NCBI GenBank assembly: GCA_018257865.1
Contig: JAEUBA010000260.1
Coordinates: 1-15,339, forward strand
DNA length: 15,339 nt
Source: Stereocaulon alpinum
Taxonomy: Eukaryota; Ascomycota; Lecanoromycetes; Lecanorales; Stereocaulaceae
Direction of reading: 5' to 3'
The position numbers were made by a program, and so were the translations under genes. The notes under the pieces were generated by a model that worked only from the letters and a program-made list of their open reading frames with translations, had not been told where the DNA came from and did no database searches. Positions within the stretch are counted from its first letter, which is position 1. The number at the start of each line of letters is the position of its first letter. Below, piece after piece: positions 1 to 9,419 of this stretch.

Positions 1-149
1 ACCGCTTAATCCGTAGGAGACTATAGGGAAGGAGAGGAAGGGCGCGCCTAATACGCCTAACCCTATTACTAGAAAAGGAAGAATAGGCCCTATAGGAGCT
101 TAAGGTAAAGGATTAGGATTAAGTAGTAATAGTAATAAGGAGGAAGGTA

Positions 150-815
150 TATTAATATAACTTAAAAACGGATATTAAGGAGTATTAAGATATAGGTATC
201 CTAGCTAAGAAGATATAAGGCTAGGTAATAGCGAAGTAGATTAAGTAGTAGGAGGTATATAAGGATACTATCCCTAAGCACTCTTATATACCTATATAGA
301 ATAAACTATTATTTAGAGAAAGGTATAACTACTACCTAAAGCTTAGGAAGGTAGAAAGCTTAATAGTAGTTTAACTCTAAAGTAGAAAGAATAGGTTTAA
401 CTACTTCCTTTATAAGGTAAGGGTACTAAGGGTCCGCAGTGCCTACTATAGTTATAGATAGAGGAATTAGGATATAAAGTATATTCTCCTATACTACCTA
501 AAGCTTAGCGACACTTAAAGGGAGCTTATTAAAGAGGTAGAGACTTATAATATTAGGACTATATTAGTTAAGGTTATTAGTATAAGAGCGACTATAAGAT
601 AGCTAGTTAGGTTAGGATTCCTAATATAGTATTAACTTACTAGGGAATAGCTCTCCTAGTCTAAACTCCTTATTAGAGTAGAACCGGTAATAAAAACCCT
701 AAAGATAAAGAAGCCTAAGTATAAGTAGAAGCTAAAGGCGGCGGAGCTACCGGAGTATTATAGGGCCTATTAGGGTAACGGAGATTATTATTACTAGTGT
801 TATAGAGCCTAGCGG
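150..815 (+). pseudogene. LINE ORF2 C-terminus (RNase H end and Cys/His motif), RIP-degraded
   Basis: Frame 3 (codons starting at positions divisible by 3) reads through about 190-700 with only TAA/TAG interruptions. Around 192-260 the pattern matches the last RNase H helix of fungal LINEs, with the GNE/AD-type segment now carrying stops. Around 396-500 is the C-terminal motif C-x-C-x(n)-H-x4-C typical of Tad1-like ORF2. The Cys codons at 447, 453 and 495 and the His codon at 480 are all Tyr codons now (TGC/TGT and CAC/CAT turned into TAC/TAT). A basic segment rich in Lys follows near 690-735. The true stop is unclear, probably near 815. In a live element this part would act in reverse transcription and RNA binding. 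Positions 1-150 are low in recognisable signal and may be a variable part of the RNase H region. Confidence 0.62.
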
Positions 816-993
816 TAAGGTTAGATAGGCGGAGTAGAATAATAAGTAAGCTAATAAGCGAAAGTTTTTAGCTAGAAGGGGCGACTCTAAAAAGGTTTCT
901 TTCGCGTCTAGAGGGCCTTTAACCCCCCTAGATTTCCTAATAATATAAGAGAACACCCTTATTAGTATATATAGATACTAGAATAGGCGTATA
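816..993 (+). other. LINE 3' untranslated region
   Basis: No coding pattern continues here. The stretch lies between the ORF2-like end and the aatc tail, so it is read as the LINE 3' UTR. A reverse-strand open frame spans 747-956 but starts with GTG and crosses the LINE coding end, and it looks accidental. Confidence 0.45.
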
Positions 994-1011
994 AATCAAT
1001 CAATCAATCAA
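994..1011 (+). repeat. LINE 3' tail: short aatc tandem repeat
   Basis: Four perfect copies of the tetranucleotide aatc plus aa. Many fungal LINEs end in a short simple repeat instead of poly(A). All four CA dinucleotides survive, although CA is nearly absent from the surrounding kilobase. Confidence 0.7.
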
Positions 1012-1380
1012 CCTATAATATCTAGTAATATTAGTAACACCTATAATACTAGTAATATTAGTAATATCTAGTAATATTAGTAATATCTAGTAGTACTAGT
1101 AATATTAGTAATATCTAGATAGTTTATTAATTATTAATTAACTATCTACTAATCTCTACTAACCGTCTACTAACCTCTACTAACTATCTACTAACCGTCT
1201 ACTAACCGTCTACTAACTATTTTAGTTAGGATATCTACAACGGTTATTAGTTTTAGTAAGGGATATTCTAACGTTATTATAACTAAATATAAACCGAATA
1301 CTAACTAAATAAAGACTATTATCTAACTAGTAGTTAACCGTTTAATTATAGTATTAGAATTTTATAGGTAGATATTATAG
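1012..1380. mobile_element. TA-flanked minisatellite element, copy 1 (right part only)
   Basis: Same right half as copies 2 and 3: a remnant of the 9-bp array (1012-1114), the junction ctagatagtttattaatt from 1115, an 11-bp array (about 1143-1219), then a unique right end finishing gatattatag at 1380 followed by the flanking TA (1381-1382). The left half is missing because the LINE sits in the 9-bp array. This is the most CA/TG-poor of the three arrays, suggesting it is the oldest or the most heavily RIP-mutated copy. No protein-coding capacity is visible. Confidence 0.78.
1143..1219. repeat. 11-bp tandem array of copy 1
   Basis: About seven units of an 11-bp motif close to accgtctacta, with C/T variants (actatctacta, acctctacta). 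The same array lies at the same place in copies 2 and 3. Confidence 0.75.
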
Positions 1381-1382
1381 TA

Positions 1383-2098
1383 CTTAAGATTAAATACTAG
1401 GCTAATAAGGACCTAGTAAAGGCTAAGCTTCTACTATAATACTAAGAGTTTACCCCCCTCTTTTTATAAAGAGACTCTAATATATTACTTAATAGAAGAT
1501 TAAGTATAGACTATAAAATTAAGCTTACTAGCCTAAATACCTTAACCTTTAAGCTACTATAAAAGATAATTAATAAGTAACTCTTTAAGGCTAAACGCTA
1601 TATTTTAGACTACCTCTATAAGGGATTTATTAAGCTATCGAATATACTATATTAAAGTACGGCTCTAATACTTTTTACTAGAAAGGAAGATAGTAGCTTA
1701 TACTTCTACGTTAATTTCTAGAAGCTTAATAACCTAACTAAGAAGGATCTATACCTACTCCCTCTAATAGATAAGATAATAGCTTAAATCTATAAGGCTA
1801 AAATCTTTATAAAAATTAACGTCTAATAGGCGTTCTACTAAGTAAGGATTTATTAAGACTTAAAGGACCTTATTAGCTTCTATAGTTAATATAGTACCTT
1901 TAAGTATAAGGTAATACTATTTAGATTAACTAACGCTTTAACTATCTTCTAGCGCTTTATTAATAATATTTTAATAGAGTATCTTAATAACTTCTACTTA
2001 GCCTATATAGATAATATCCTTATCTACTCTAAGACTCTTAAGAAGTATAAGATTTATATAAAAAAGGTTATAAAGATCCTATAGACTAATAACCTATA
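1383..2098 (+). pseudogene. Element A, Ty3/gypsy pol part 1: reverse transcriptase
   Basis: The frame starting at positions divisible by 3 reads as a gypsy RT from about 1500 onward. Recognisable blocks are the pre-RT stretch with a DYKIKL-like pattern (near 1509), the KGFIKLSN block (near 1620), the RKLNNLTKKDLYLLPLID block (about 1716-1770), the KIFIKINV block (near 1800), the LFRLTNA block (near 1917) and the catalytic YxDD box at 2004-2015. The box now reads YIDN: the second Asp codon (2013) became AAT, a TG>TA change that abolishes polymerase activity. All stops are TAA or TAG. The 1383-1500 segment looks like the linker after protease. Copy 1 interrupts the left side, so gag and protease lie outside the window. 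Copy 2 interrupts the right side, and the frame resumes at 3529. Confidence 0.88.
2097..2098. other. TA target dinucleotide, left side of copy 2
   Basis: Pairs with TA at 3527-3528. Joining 2098 to 3529 while keeping one TA gives a continuous gypsy RT frame, with a Gln-type codon (now TAA) across the junction. This defines the element as 2099-3526 with a 2-bp TA duplication. Confidence 0.8.
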
Positions 2099-2285
2099 CT
2101 ATATAGGCTCTTTACTAAGAATTAATCTCGTTATAATATAAGTTTTATATAGTTATTAACTAATTTAAGTTTATACTAGTTCTAAAACGCTATTAATACT
2201 AGAATATAACCGTTCTAAAACTATAAGAACTATAGATAATTTTATAACTATTAGATAACGGTTACGTAACTCTAACTAAAACCCT

Positions 2286-3258
2286 AACTCTAGTAACTCT
2301 AGTAACTCTAGTAACTCCAGTAACTCCAGTAACTCCAGCAACTCCAGTAATATTAGTAGCACCTATAATATCTAGTAATATTAGTAGCACCTACAATATC
2401 TAGTAATATTAGTAACACTAGCAATATCCTATAATATCTAGTAATATTAGTAACACCTGCAATATCCTATAATATCTAGCAACACCAGTAACACCTGTAA
2501 TATCCAGTAATATCAGTAACACCTGTAATATCTAGTAATATTAGTAACACTAGTAACACCTGCAATATCCTACAGCACCTGCAATACCTACAATATCTAG
2601 TAACATCAGCAACACCTGTAATATCTAGTAATATCAGCAATACCTATAATATCCAGTAATATCAGTAACACCTATAATATCCAGCAATATTAGCAACACC
2701 TGCAATATCCTACAATATCTAGCAACACTAGCAACACCTGCAATATCCAGTAATATTAGTAACACCTGCAATATCCTACAATATCAGCAACACCTGCAAT
2801 ATCCTACAATATCCAGTAACATCAGTAACACCTAAAATATCCTACAGCACCAGTAATACCTATAATATCCAGTAACACCAGCAACACCTATAATATCTAG
2901 TAATATCAGCAGTACCTGCAATATCTAGTAATATTAGCAACACCTATAATATCTAGTAATATTAGCAGCACCTGCAATATCTAGTAACATTAGCAATACC
3001 TATAATATCTAGCAATATTAGTAACACCTGCAATATCCTATAATATCCAGCAACACCAGTAACACCTGCAATATCTAGTAATATCAGTAATACCTACAAT
3101 ATCCTATAATATCCAGCAATATCAGCAACACCTGCAATATCCTATAGTACCAGCAATACCTATAATATCTAGTAATACCTATAATATCCAGCAATATCAG
3201 ATTAGTAACATCTAGTAGCACTAGTAATATTAGTAATATCTAGTAATATTAGTAATAC
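2286..3258. repeat. 9-bp minisatellite array of copy 2
   Basis: Starts with a run of the 9-mer agtaactcc and variants, then passes into a higher-order unit of about 28 bp made of 9+9+10 bp (agtaatatc, agcaacacc, tgcaatatcc), with occasional extra tacaatatc blocks. Units differ mainly by C/T changes. It is about twice as long as the array in copy 3. CA and TG are frequent here in contrast to both flanks. Confidence 0.85.
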
Positions 3259-3284
3259 CTAGATAGTTTATTAATTATTAATTA

Positions 3285-3372
3285 ACCGTTTACTAACCGT
3301 TTACTAACCGTTTACTAATCGTCTACTAACCTTTCTAACCGTCTACTAACCTTTTTAACCGTCTACTAACCG
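3285..3372. repeat. 11-bp tandem array of copy 2
   Basis: Repeats of a motif close to accgtttacta or accgtctacta, with some shortened units (acctttcta type). Same position as in copies 1 and 3. Confidence 0.72.
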
Positions 3373-3528
3373 TTTACTAACTATAATAGTTATTAGTTTT
3401 AGGAAGAGATATTCTAACATTATTATAACTAAATATAAACCGAATACTAACTAAATAAAGACTATTATCTAACTAGTAGTTAACTATTTAATTATAGTAT
3501 TAGAATTTTATAGGTGGATATTATAGTA

Positions 3529-5551
3529 AGTTAATATTAAGAAAAGCGAGTTTAATATTTAGAAAACTAAGTTTCTCAGCTTCGTCGTTAGAGTTAATAG
3601 TATTAAGGTAAATTTAGAGAAGGTCGCTATTATTAAGACTTAGTAGTATATAAGTAATATATAAGGTATCTAAAGCTATCTAAGCTTCTATAACTTCTAT
3701 AGAAGGTTTATTTAAGGGTATAGTAGGATTATAGCTCTACTTATCCGCCTAATAGTTAAGGATATACTCTTCTACTTTAATAATATCTATTACTATATAT
3801 AGGACTCCCTCTACTAAGCCCTCCTCTCTACCTTTATCCTTAAGTATTATAATCCCTATAAGGAAACCCGCTTTAAGACGGATTCTTTAGACGGAGTAGT
3901 TACTAGTATCTTATTATAAAAGTATAAGGATAGCCTCTTCTACCTAGTAGGATACTTCTTTAAGATAATAGGCGATATAAAGCTAAATTACCTAATCTAT
4001 GATAAGGAACTACTTATAATTTTCCGCTCCTTCTAGTAGTATAAGCTAGAGCTCCTTAGGGCGTAGAAGTTAGTCTATATATATACTAATTATAAGGCCT
4101 TAGAATACTTTATAACTATTAAAGACCTTATAGCTTATTAAGCTCGCTAGGCTAAGTTTTTTACTAACTTCTACTTTATAATTATATACCGTATAGGTAT
4201 TACGAATACTATAGCGGATATACTATTTTATAGGGAATAAGATATTACGCCTTTAAAAGCTTATAAATATATAATCTAAAGCTAGTAACTCCTCCTAAAT
4301 AAGAAGGTTAACCCTTAAATACTAAAAGAAGTTACTATCTCCTCCCTTACCGCCTATCTAGACTACGACCTAGTCTAAATTATAGAAAAGGTTAAGCTAT
4401 TACCTATAGCTATACTAATAGATCCTAAAGAGCTAAAGGAATACTTAGAAGGCGAAGTACCTAACCCCGCCTTATTAGCCGTATATAATATTAAGGGCTA
4501 TAATATTATTAACTAGGTAATTAACGCTAATAAGAACTTACTAATACTAAAACTCTTATATAAGCGAGCCTATAATAACTACCTTAACTATAAGCTAGAC
4601 TATAGTAAGCTATACTTCTAAGATAAGCTTAAAGTATTAATAGAGCTACCGGAGCTACGGATATCTCTAATCTACTATATCTACGCCTAGCTAGCTATCG
4701 CGTACGTAGGGATTAGTAAAGTTAAAATAATCCTATCTAAGTAGTACTACTAGAAGAATATTAGAAATAATATAGCGTAGTATATCGCTAACTATAGCTA
4801 TACTTAGATAAAGGCTTATAAAGATAAGACTCTAGGCTTCCTAAAGCCTCTAAAGATCCTAGTACGCCCCTACTAGTACCTAATAATAGATTTTACTAAA
4901 TTCCCTTTAGACGAAACTAGTTACGATTTCGCCTTTATAGTAATAGATTAATTATTAAAGAAGTCTCTCTTATTACCCTACTATAAGACTATTATAGTTA
5001 AGGGAATAACTAAGTTATTCCTAACTTACTAAACTTATTACTAAGGAATACCTAACTCTATTATATTAGATTAAGGAGTATAATTTATATTAACTTTCTA
5101 GAAGGAGTACTACTATATTCTAAGTACTAAAGTAAAACTAACTACGGCCTATAATCCGAATATTAATAGGTAAACGGAGATTATAAACTAGTATATAAAA
5201 TAGTAGCTCCGGCCCTTCTATATATACTACTAAGATAACTAGAGTTAGATACTACTAATTATAGATCTAGCTTAGTTAACCTTATTATACGAATCTCTAG
5301 GTATTACGCCCTTCTAACTATTAAATAGTTATAAGCTACGCTCCTTATAGGATCTCTATAACCCTAATTCTCCCGCTACCGCCTTAGAGAAGCTTAATTA
5401 TAAGGACGCTATATAAGTCGCCTCCTATATAGAAGATACTATACGATTTATATACTTAACCTTATAATTATAATAAGATAAGATAAGACGAATAGCTAAC
5501 TATAAGTATTATAAGGTTAACTAAGATATTAGGGACCTAGTATTAGTTAAT
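3529..5551 (+). pseudogene. Element A, Ty3/gypsy pol part 2: RT thumb, RNase H, integrase
   Basis: The frame (3530, 3533...) stays open to TAA/TAG-only stops for the whole piece. In order: RT thumb and connection with the FYNFYRRFI block (about 3687-3713); RNase H starting at ETD-type Asp 3881, with the IYDKELL block near 3998 and the TDH-type block now TNY (Asn codon 4088); the integrase zinc region near 4660-4800, where His/Cys are mostly Tyr; the integrase core with Asp at 4889, Asp at 5069 and Glu at 5177. D2-to-E spacing is 36 codons (D-35-E), so the catalytic triad is intact. Tail 5200-5551 leads into the GPY/F-type C-terminal region, where element B inserted after codon GTT-AAT. In a live element this polyprotein makes and integrates the DNA copy. 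Confidence 0.88.
5547..5551. other. Target-site duplication ttaat, left of element B
   Basis: Identical to 13882-13886. Removing element B and one ttaat rejoins element A's integrase in frame (5534 onward to 13887 onward). Five base pairs is the usual Ty3/gypsy duplication length. Confidence 0.88.
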
Positions 5552-5681
5552 TATTACGGATTACTTACTTTACTTACCCTACTCGCTTAGAACCCTTAGG
5601 GTTAGGGCTACCAATTTATACTTAGTAGAATTCTATAGTATAACTAAATAAATATCTTTTACTACGCTTATAATCCTAATA
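5552..5681 (+). repeat. Element B left LTR (130 bp)
   Basis: Starts tattacgg, expected TG-start now TA, and ends cctaata. It aligns without gaps to 13752-13881 with seven differences by my count, all C/T or G/A. Contains two telomere-like hexamers (ttagggttaggg, 5596-5607) and an AT-rich stretch near 5635-5660 that could have held a promoter. Short LTRs like this occur in several fungal gypsy lineages. Confidence 0.9.
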
Positions 5682-5683
5682 TT

Positions 5684-5698
5684 TGGTAGTAACGGGCT
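5684..5698 (+). promoter_or_regulatory. Element B primer-binding site
   Basis: tggtagtaacgggct begins two bases after the left LTR. The leading TGG is what is expected for pairing with the CCA end of a tRNA primer. TGG survived although TG is almost absent nearby. Which tRNA is not determined. Confidence 0.55.
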
Positions 5699-5760
5699 AT
5701 ACTATACTATACGCACTATAAGCTATTATTAAATAGCTTACTAGATAGAGGGAATACCCT

Positions 5761-7240
5761 ATTAATACTAATAATCGTTTATTCTCGCTATATAGCTATT
5801 TTAACGCTTCCGCTACTACTTACTCCGCTGCTATTTACTCTATAGTAACGAATACCTACGAACTATTATAAGCTATTACTAGCTTAATAACCTCCCGTAG
5901 TCTTTAAGGACTAAAGAAAGATAAGATAAGAGCTAGGAATACCTATACTATTATTAATAAGTCGCCTTACCCTACCTACTTACTAGTATAATCGAAGTTA
6001 TAAGGACTAGGGTATAGCGTACCTTCCGCCCTAGGCCTACCCTACTAAGGGAAGTCGCCTCCTACTTTAGTAGAAGAGATCTACTTTATTATAATCCCTT
6101 CCTTTAGTAATACTACCTTTTAAGCGGTAGTAACCCTACGTTTTAATATACTTAAAAGCCGTTAATATAGTACCTTTATCCTAGCGCCCTCTCCTAACGA
6201 AATCTCTTTAGTTAGCCTTAATTTAGATTAGTAAATTATTCCTAACCTATCGCTTTATAATATCCTATTAGGATACTAGATTAATTATTTTAATTAAACT
6301 AAGTCCCCCTTTAAGTAGTATTTTTTAGAGGAATCTATTATCTTTACTACTAGTATAGTAGCTCTCTATACCTAGCTAGAAGACTACCGCCCTCCTTCGC
6401 CTATTAGTTTAGACCTAAGTTAAGATTATTATACCCGTACCTATAGTAAGACTCCTACTAGTATAGGTTACCCTAGTAGCTAAGTTCTTAACTATATACT
6501 TATTACTACAGCTGTTAAAAGATTTGTTAAAGAGGTATCTTAGCTTAATAATAACGTCGTCTACTAGTAGTAGCTAGAAGAAGAGTTAGATAAAAATATT
6601 ATTAGTACTCTAGTAGCTTATTATAACTATTATTAGCGTTAGTAGTCTATCCCTAGCGAGTTCCCTAAGAGTCTTCTTAGCCCTTAGTAGGTATAGCCTT
6701 ATAGATCTACTAAATCTATACCTTAGGATCTACTAATAGCTGATAATAGTTAGCCTACTTTAGGTAATAATAAAGAAGTCCCTTTTACTCCCCGCTAGCT
6801 TAAAGTAATTCGATTAGTATTTAGAGCTATTATAGATAAAAATAGTTAGTCCTCTATATAAAGGAGGCTAGATTAGGCGGAGGCTCCTTATAATAATTAA
6901 GGTTATTCCCGCTATAGGTCGCCTAGTTAGGAACGCTATTACCAAAATTCTAGTAATTATATTCGGTCTTAATATACTTTAGCGGATTATCTTAGATCGC
7001 GCTTATAGCCTTAATAGTACTATAATAATAACCCTAGCGATAAACTAAACCTATACTAAAGGAGTTATTTATAAAGACGGGAAGATTATAGAAGGGACCC
7101 TAGGTCTCTATATAATTCTAATAGATTAGAAGGGGCTAGTCGTCTTAGAAATAGGGGTAAGGATAATTATTTCTAGCTAGAGGAGATCGGATATTTTAAT
7201 CTATATCTTAAGGTATCTAGTAGTACTCCAGCTGGAGATA
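5761..7240 (+). pseudogene. Element B N-terminal gag region, poorly recognisable
   Basis: The gag-pol frame (1 modulo 3) is interrupted only by TAA/TAG across this stretch, so it was probably coding. I recognise no domain. Composition is Ser/Pro/Thr-rich early (5780-6450), then an acidic Leu/Glu/Asp-rich patch (near 6550-6600), then an Arg/Tyr/Ser-rich part (6840-7140). The initiation codon is not visible because ATG has been removed, and the start is placed near 5761 only because the frame looks coding from there. This long extension before the conserved gag core could be a disordered N-terminal region or a separate upstream ORF in the same frame. Confidence 0.45.
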
Positions 7241-8250
7241 TTACTAATATTAGCAATAAGATATTCTATTAGAATATATACCTATTTATCGATACCTTTA
7301 AGGACGTTACTAGTATAAAGACGCCTAAACTAGTCCGCTGGAATCTTAATAAATACTTATATAGTAGTACTAAGGACTAGTAGATAGGTATACTTTCTAA
7401 AGTCGAACGCGAATATATATAAGAAGGATATAGATTAGAACGTTAGGAACACTTCTTATTCTATTACTTTAAGTATACCTAGTTAAGCGCACTTAAGGCC
7501 TTAGAGGATAACTACTATATAATTAATAATACTAGATAAGGCCGTAAAACAGTATAGTTCGTTAGCGCTATAGTTCGTAATATAAAGGATACTAGTATCT
7601 CTACTACTTCCGCTCAGCTTACCTTTATATAGAATAAGATATATCCTAACTTATAAGGATATATACGGCGGCCCTTAGATAGAATAATAATAATAGACTT
7701 TATCAATAAGCTAGAAGATATAAAAGAAGTATAGTATAATAAATACGCTTATAGGCTAGAAACGTCTTAAGCGTCTACGAATTAACTATAATATTAGTAA
7801 CTAAGTAATAATAATTATCGCCTTCTATTCCGTTAGTATACTAGCTAATTAGGCTAATTCTCTTCCGGTTATAGGGCTACTCCTAGGCAGTTCTAGCCGT
7901 ACTCCCTACAGTAACTATATACTTATAGTAATTAGTAGCAGAAAAATCTATATATAGTAAACGCCCTACAGCTAATACCGCAGGCACCGCTATAATAGCC
8001 GTTATAAATTACGGCTAGTAATACTAGGTAAGGGCCTAACGACTAGCTAAATCAGCTCACAGGGCCTACTAACCGTCGTAGCTATAGTTAAGGGTATATA
8101 TAAGGCTACGGATAAAGAAACGTATAAGGCTAGTAGAATAGAAGCCGGCTATTCTATTATAAGGCTTAAGGTACCTACGTCGCTAACGAAGAAGAAGAGC
8201 TATAGGATACTCTTACGGAGGATTAGTATAATAACTATAATAATATTACC
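7241..8250 (+). pseudogene. Element B gag core and zinc-knuckle-like region
   Basis: Frame 1 modulo 3. About 7321-7760 matches the capsid-like gag core of fungal gypsy elements: an RW-containing start, a block with LKALEDNYY followed by an R-x-GRKTVxFV segment (near 7495-7570), an AQLTF block (near 7610) and an IRRPLD block (near 7660). These are recognised from memory of fungal gag proteins. Around 8140-8200 a degraded Cys-rich stretch, now Tyr-rich and followed by acidic residues, is a possible zinc knuckle but is not certain. Residual CAG/CTG sites are denser in 7860-8060 than elsewhere in B. Gag would form the particle shell and bind element RNA. Confidence 0.66.
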
Positions 8251-8469
8251 GCTAAAGGGTAGGAGAATAGTAGCTATAAAGGAACTACTACTAATATTAA
8301 TTATATTATACCTATAGTAGAATATACCTATCGACGTTATAAATAAGTCTACCCTTCTAATAATAAGCTGTATAGGTATATACGCGAGTATCGTAACCTA
8401 TAGAAGCCTTCGGAAAACCCTACTAATTCCTTCCTAGCTGAAGCCTCTACTAATATTATTCGGTCTACT

Positions 8470-8720
8470 ATACCAGCAGAGGTTAACCCTAGCTATAGGT
8501 TTCGTAATTAGTATTATATAGAACTATCTCTATAGATAGTATAGAATAGCTTAGTCTTAGTTATCTACTATAATACTAGATATACTATATCCCTAATTAA
8601 TAGGGCGTTCCTTAAGGAATAATATCCGGATACTAAGGTTTAAATACTTACTAACTCGATTAACGTACGCAGCGTAGGAGATACTATATATTAGTATAAT
8701 ACCTTCGCTATACTAAACTT
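8470..8720 (+). pseudogene. Element B aspartic protease domain
   Basis: In the same frame as gag. A hydrophobic stretch leads to the catalytic box at 8572-8580, where the expected Asp-Thr-Gly is now Asn-Thr-Arg (AAT ACT AGA), followed by a TISLINRAFL-like segment. Both changes are G>A, as expected of RIP, and remove the catalytic Asp. The protease would cut the Gag-Pol polyprotein. Confidence 0.75.
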
Positions 8721-9419
8721 CTATATCCTTAGTAAGACTATCTCTAAAAAGGCGGTAACTACTATAATTACTTATAAGGTTTATATTATAGATAAACTTA
8801 AGGCTAAGGTCCTTATAGGTATTAATATTATTAGACCTAAAAGGATAAGCGCTAATATTAATACTAAGCTTCTAATAATTAGAAGTTATAAGGGTATTAT
8901 AATACCTATTTTAGTTACTCCGAAGCTAAATAGTAAGGTTCAGCGGCCTATTTAGTCTCGTAGAAAAGTAATAATTTAACTATACGCCCTTATATAAGTA
9001 TCTATTAAGGTTATAGGTATACTACTAGTAGGAAGAGACTTTAGTTTCTAACCTAAGTATAATAGTAATATAAGTAGTCTCTGCTAAATAGGAGCTATCT
9101 ACGCCTATATAATTAACTCTAATATATTCTTTATCTAAGTATAAAACGATAGTAATACTCCTATTATTATACCCTAGTATACTCGCCTAGGACTGGTAAC
9201 TAAGCTTAAGGAGAAAGGTTACTACGCCGCTAATATAGAGGACTACAAGCTTACTAGCTAGTAGCCTAATATAGTAGTTAAGGTAGCTAGTATAGCTAAA
9301 ATAGTTCGTCTTCCTAATAGCGTTACTATCTATAGTCCGGAAGGATCTCCTAAAGTATTAGTACTCTCTAAGGTATATAATAACTTTCCGGAAGTCTAGT
9401 CTAAAGCTATTAGTATAAT

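Larger units (their letters stand above)
1..1011 (+). mobile_element. 3' portion of a Tad1-like LINE inserted in minisatellite element copy 1
   Basis: This is the 3' end of a non-LTR retrotransposon; the 5' part lies upstream of the window. It contains the end of an ORF2-like protein (RNase H tail and a C-terminal Cys/His motif, frame 3), then a 3' UTR, and ends in a short tail of the 4-bp unit aatc (994-1011). Directly after the tail the sequence becomes the 9-bp minisatellite seen in the other copies of the TA-flanked element. The LINE therefore appears to have inserted into that array, and the left half of copy 1 should lie beyond its 5' end. The target-site duplication cannot be tested here. 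The assignment to the Tad1 group rests on recognising the RNase H/C-terminal pattern by eye. Confidence 0.72.
2099..3526. mobile_element. TA-flanked minisatellite element, copy 2 (complete, 1428 bp)
   Basis: Begins ctatataggctctttact and ends gatattatag, flanked by TA on both sides. Order: unique left part (2099-2285), 9-bp array (2286-3258), junction ctagatagtttattaatt (from 3259), 11-bp array (about 3285-3372), unique right part to 3526. The ends share only about five inverted bases (CTATA...TATAG), so terminal inverted repeats are very short or eroded. TA duplication suggests mobilisation by a Tc1/mariner-like transposase, but no transposase is encoded and this is inference. It interrupts element A's RT between the catalytic box and the thumb. 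The left and right unique parts are nearly free of CA/TG, while the array is rich in them. I do not recognise the family. Confidence 0.82.

Noticed and set aside
747..956. Open frame of 69 codons on the reverse strand.
   Set aside because: It starts with GTG, overlaps the LINE coding end and 3' UTR, has no recognisable domain, and lies in DNA where all genes are inactivated. It is an accidental opening left by the skewed composition.
2286..3258. CRISPR-like array.
   Set aside because: Units are contiguous 9-bp and 28-bp repeats without unique spacers, and the setting is a fungal transposon.
2099..3526. Copies 2 and 3 as solo LTRs of a gypsy element.
   Set aside because: No TG...CA ends, the flanking duplication is TA rather than 4-6 bp, and no internal element with this sequence at both ends is seen.
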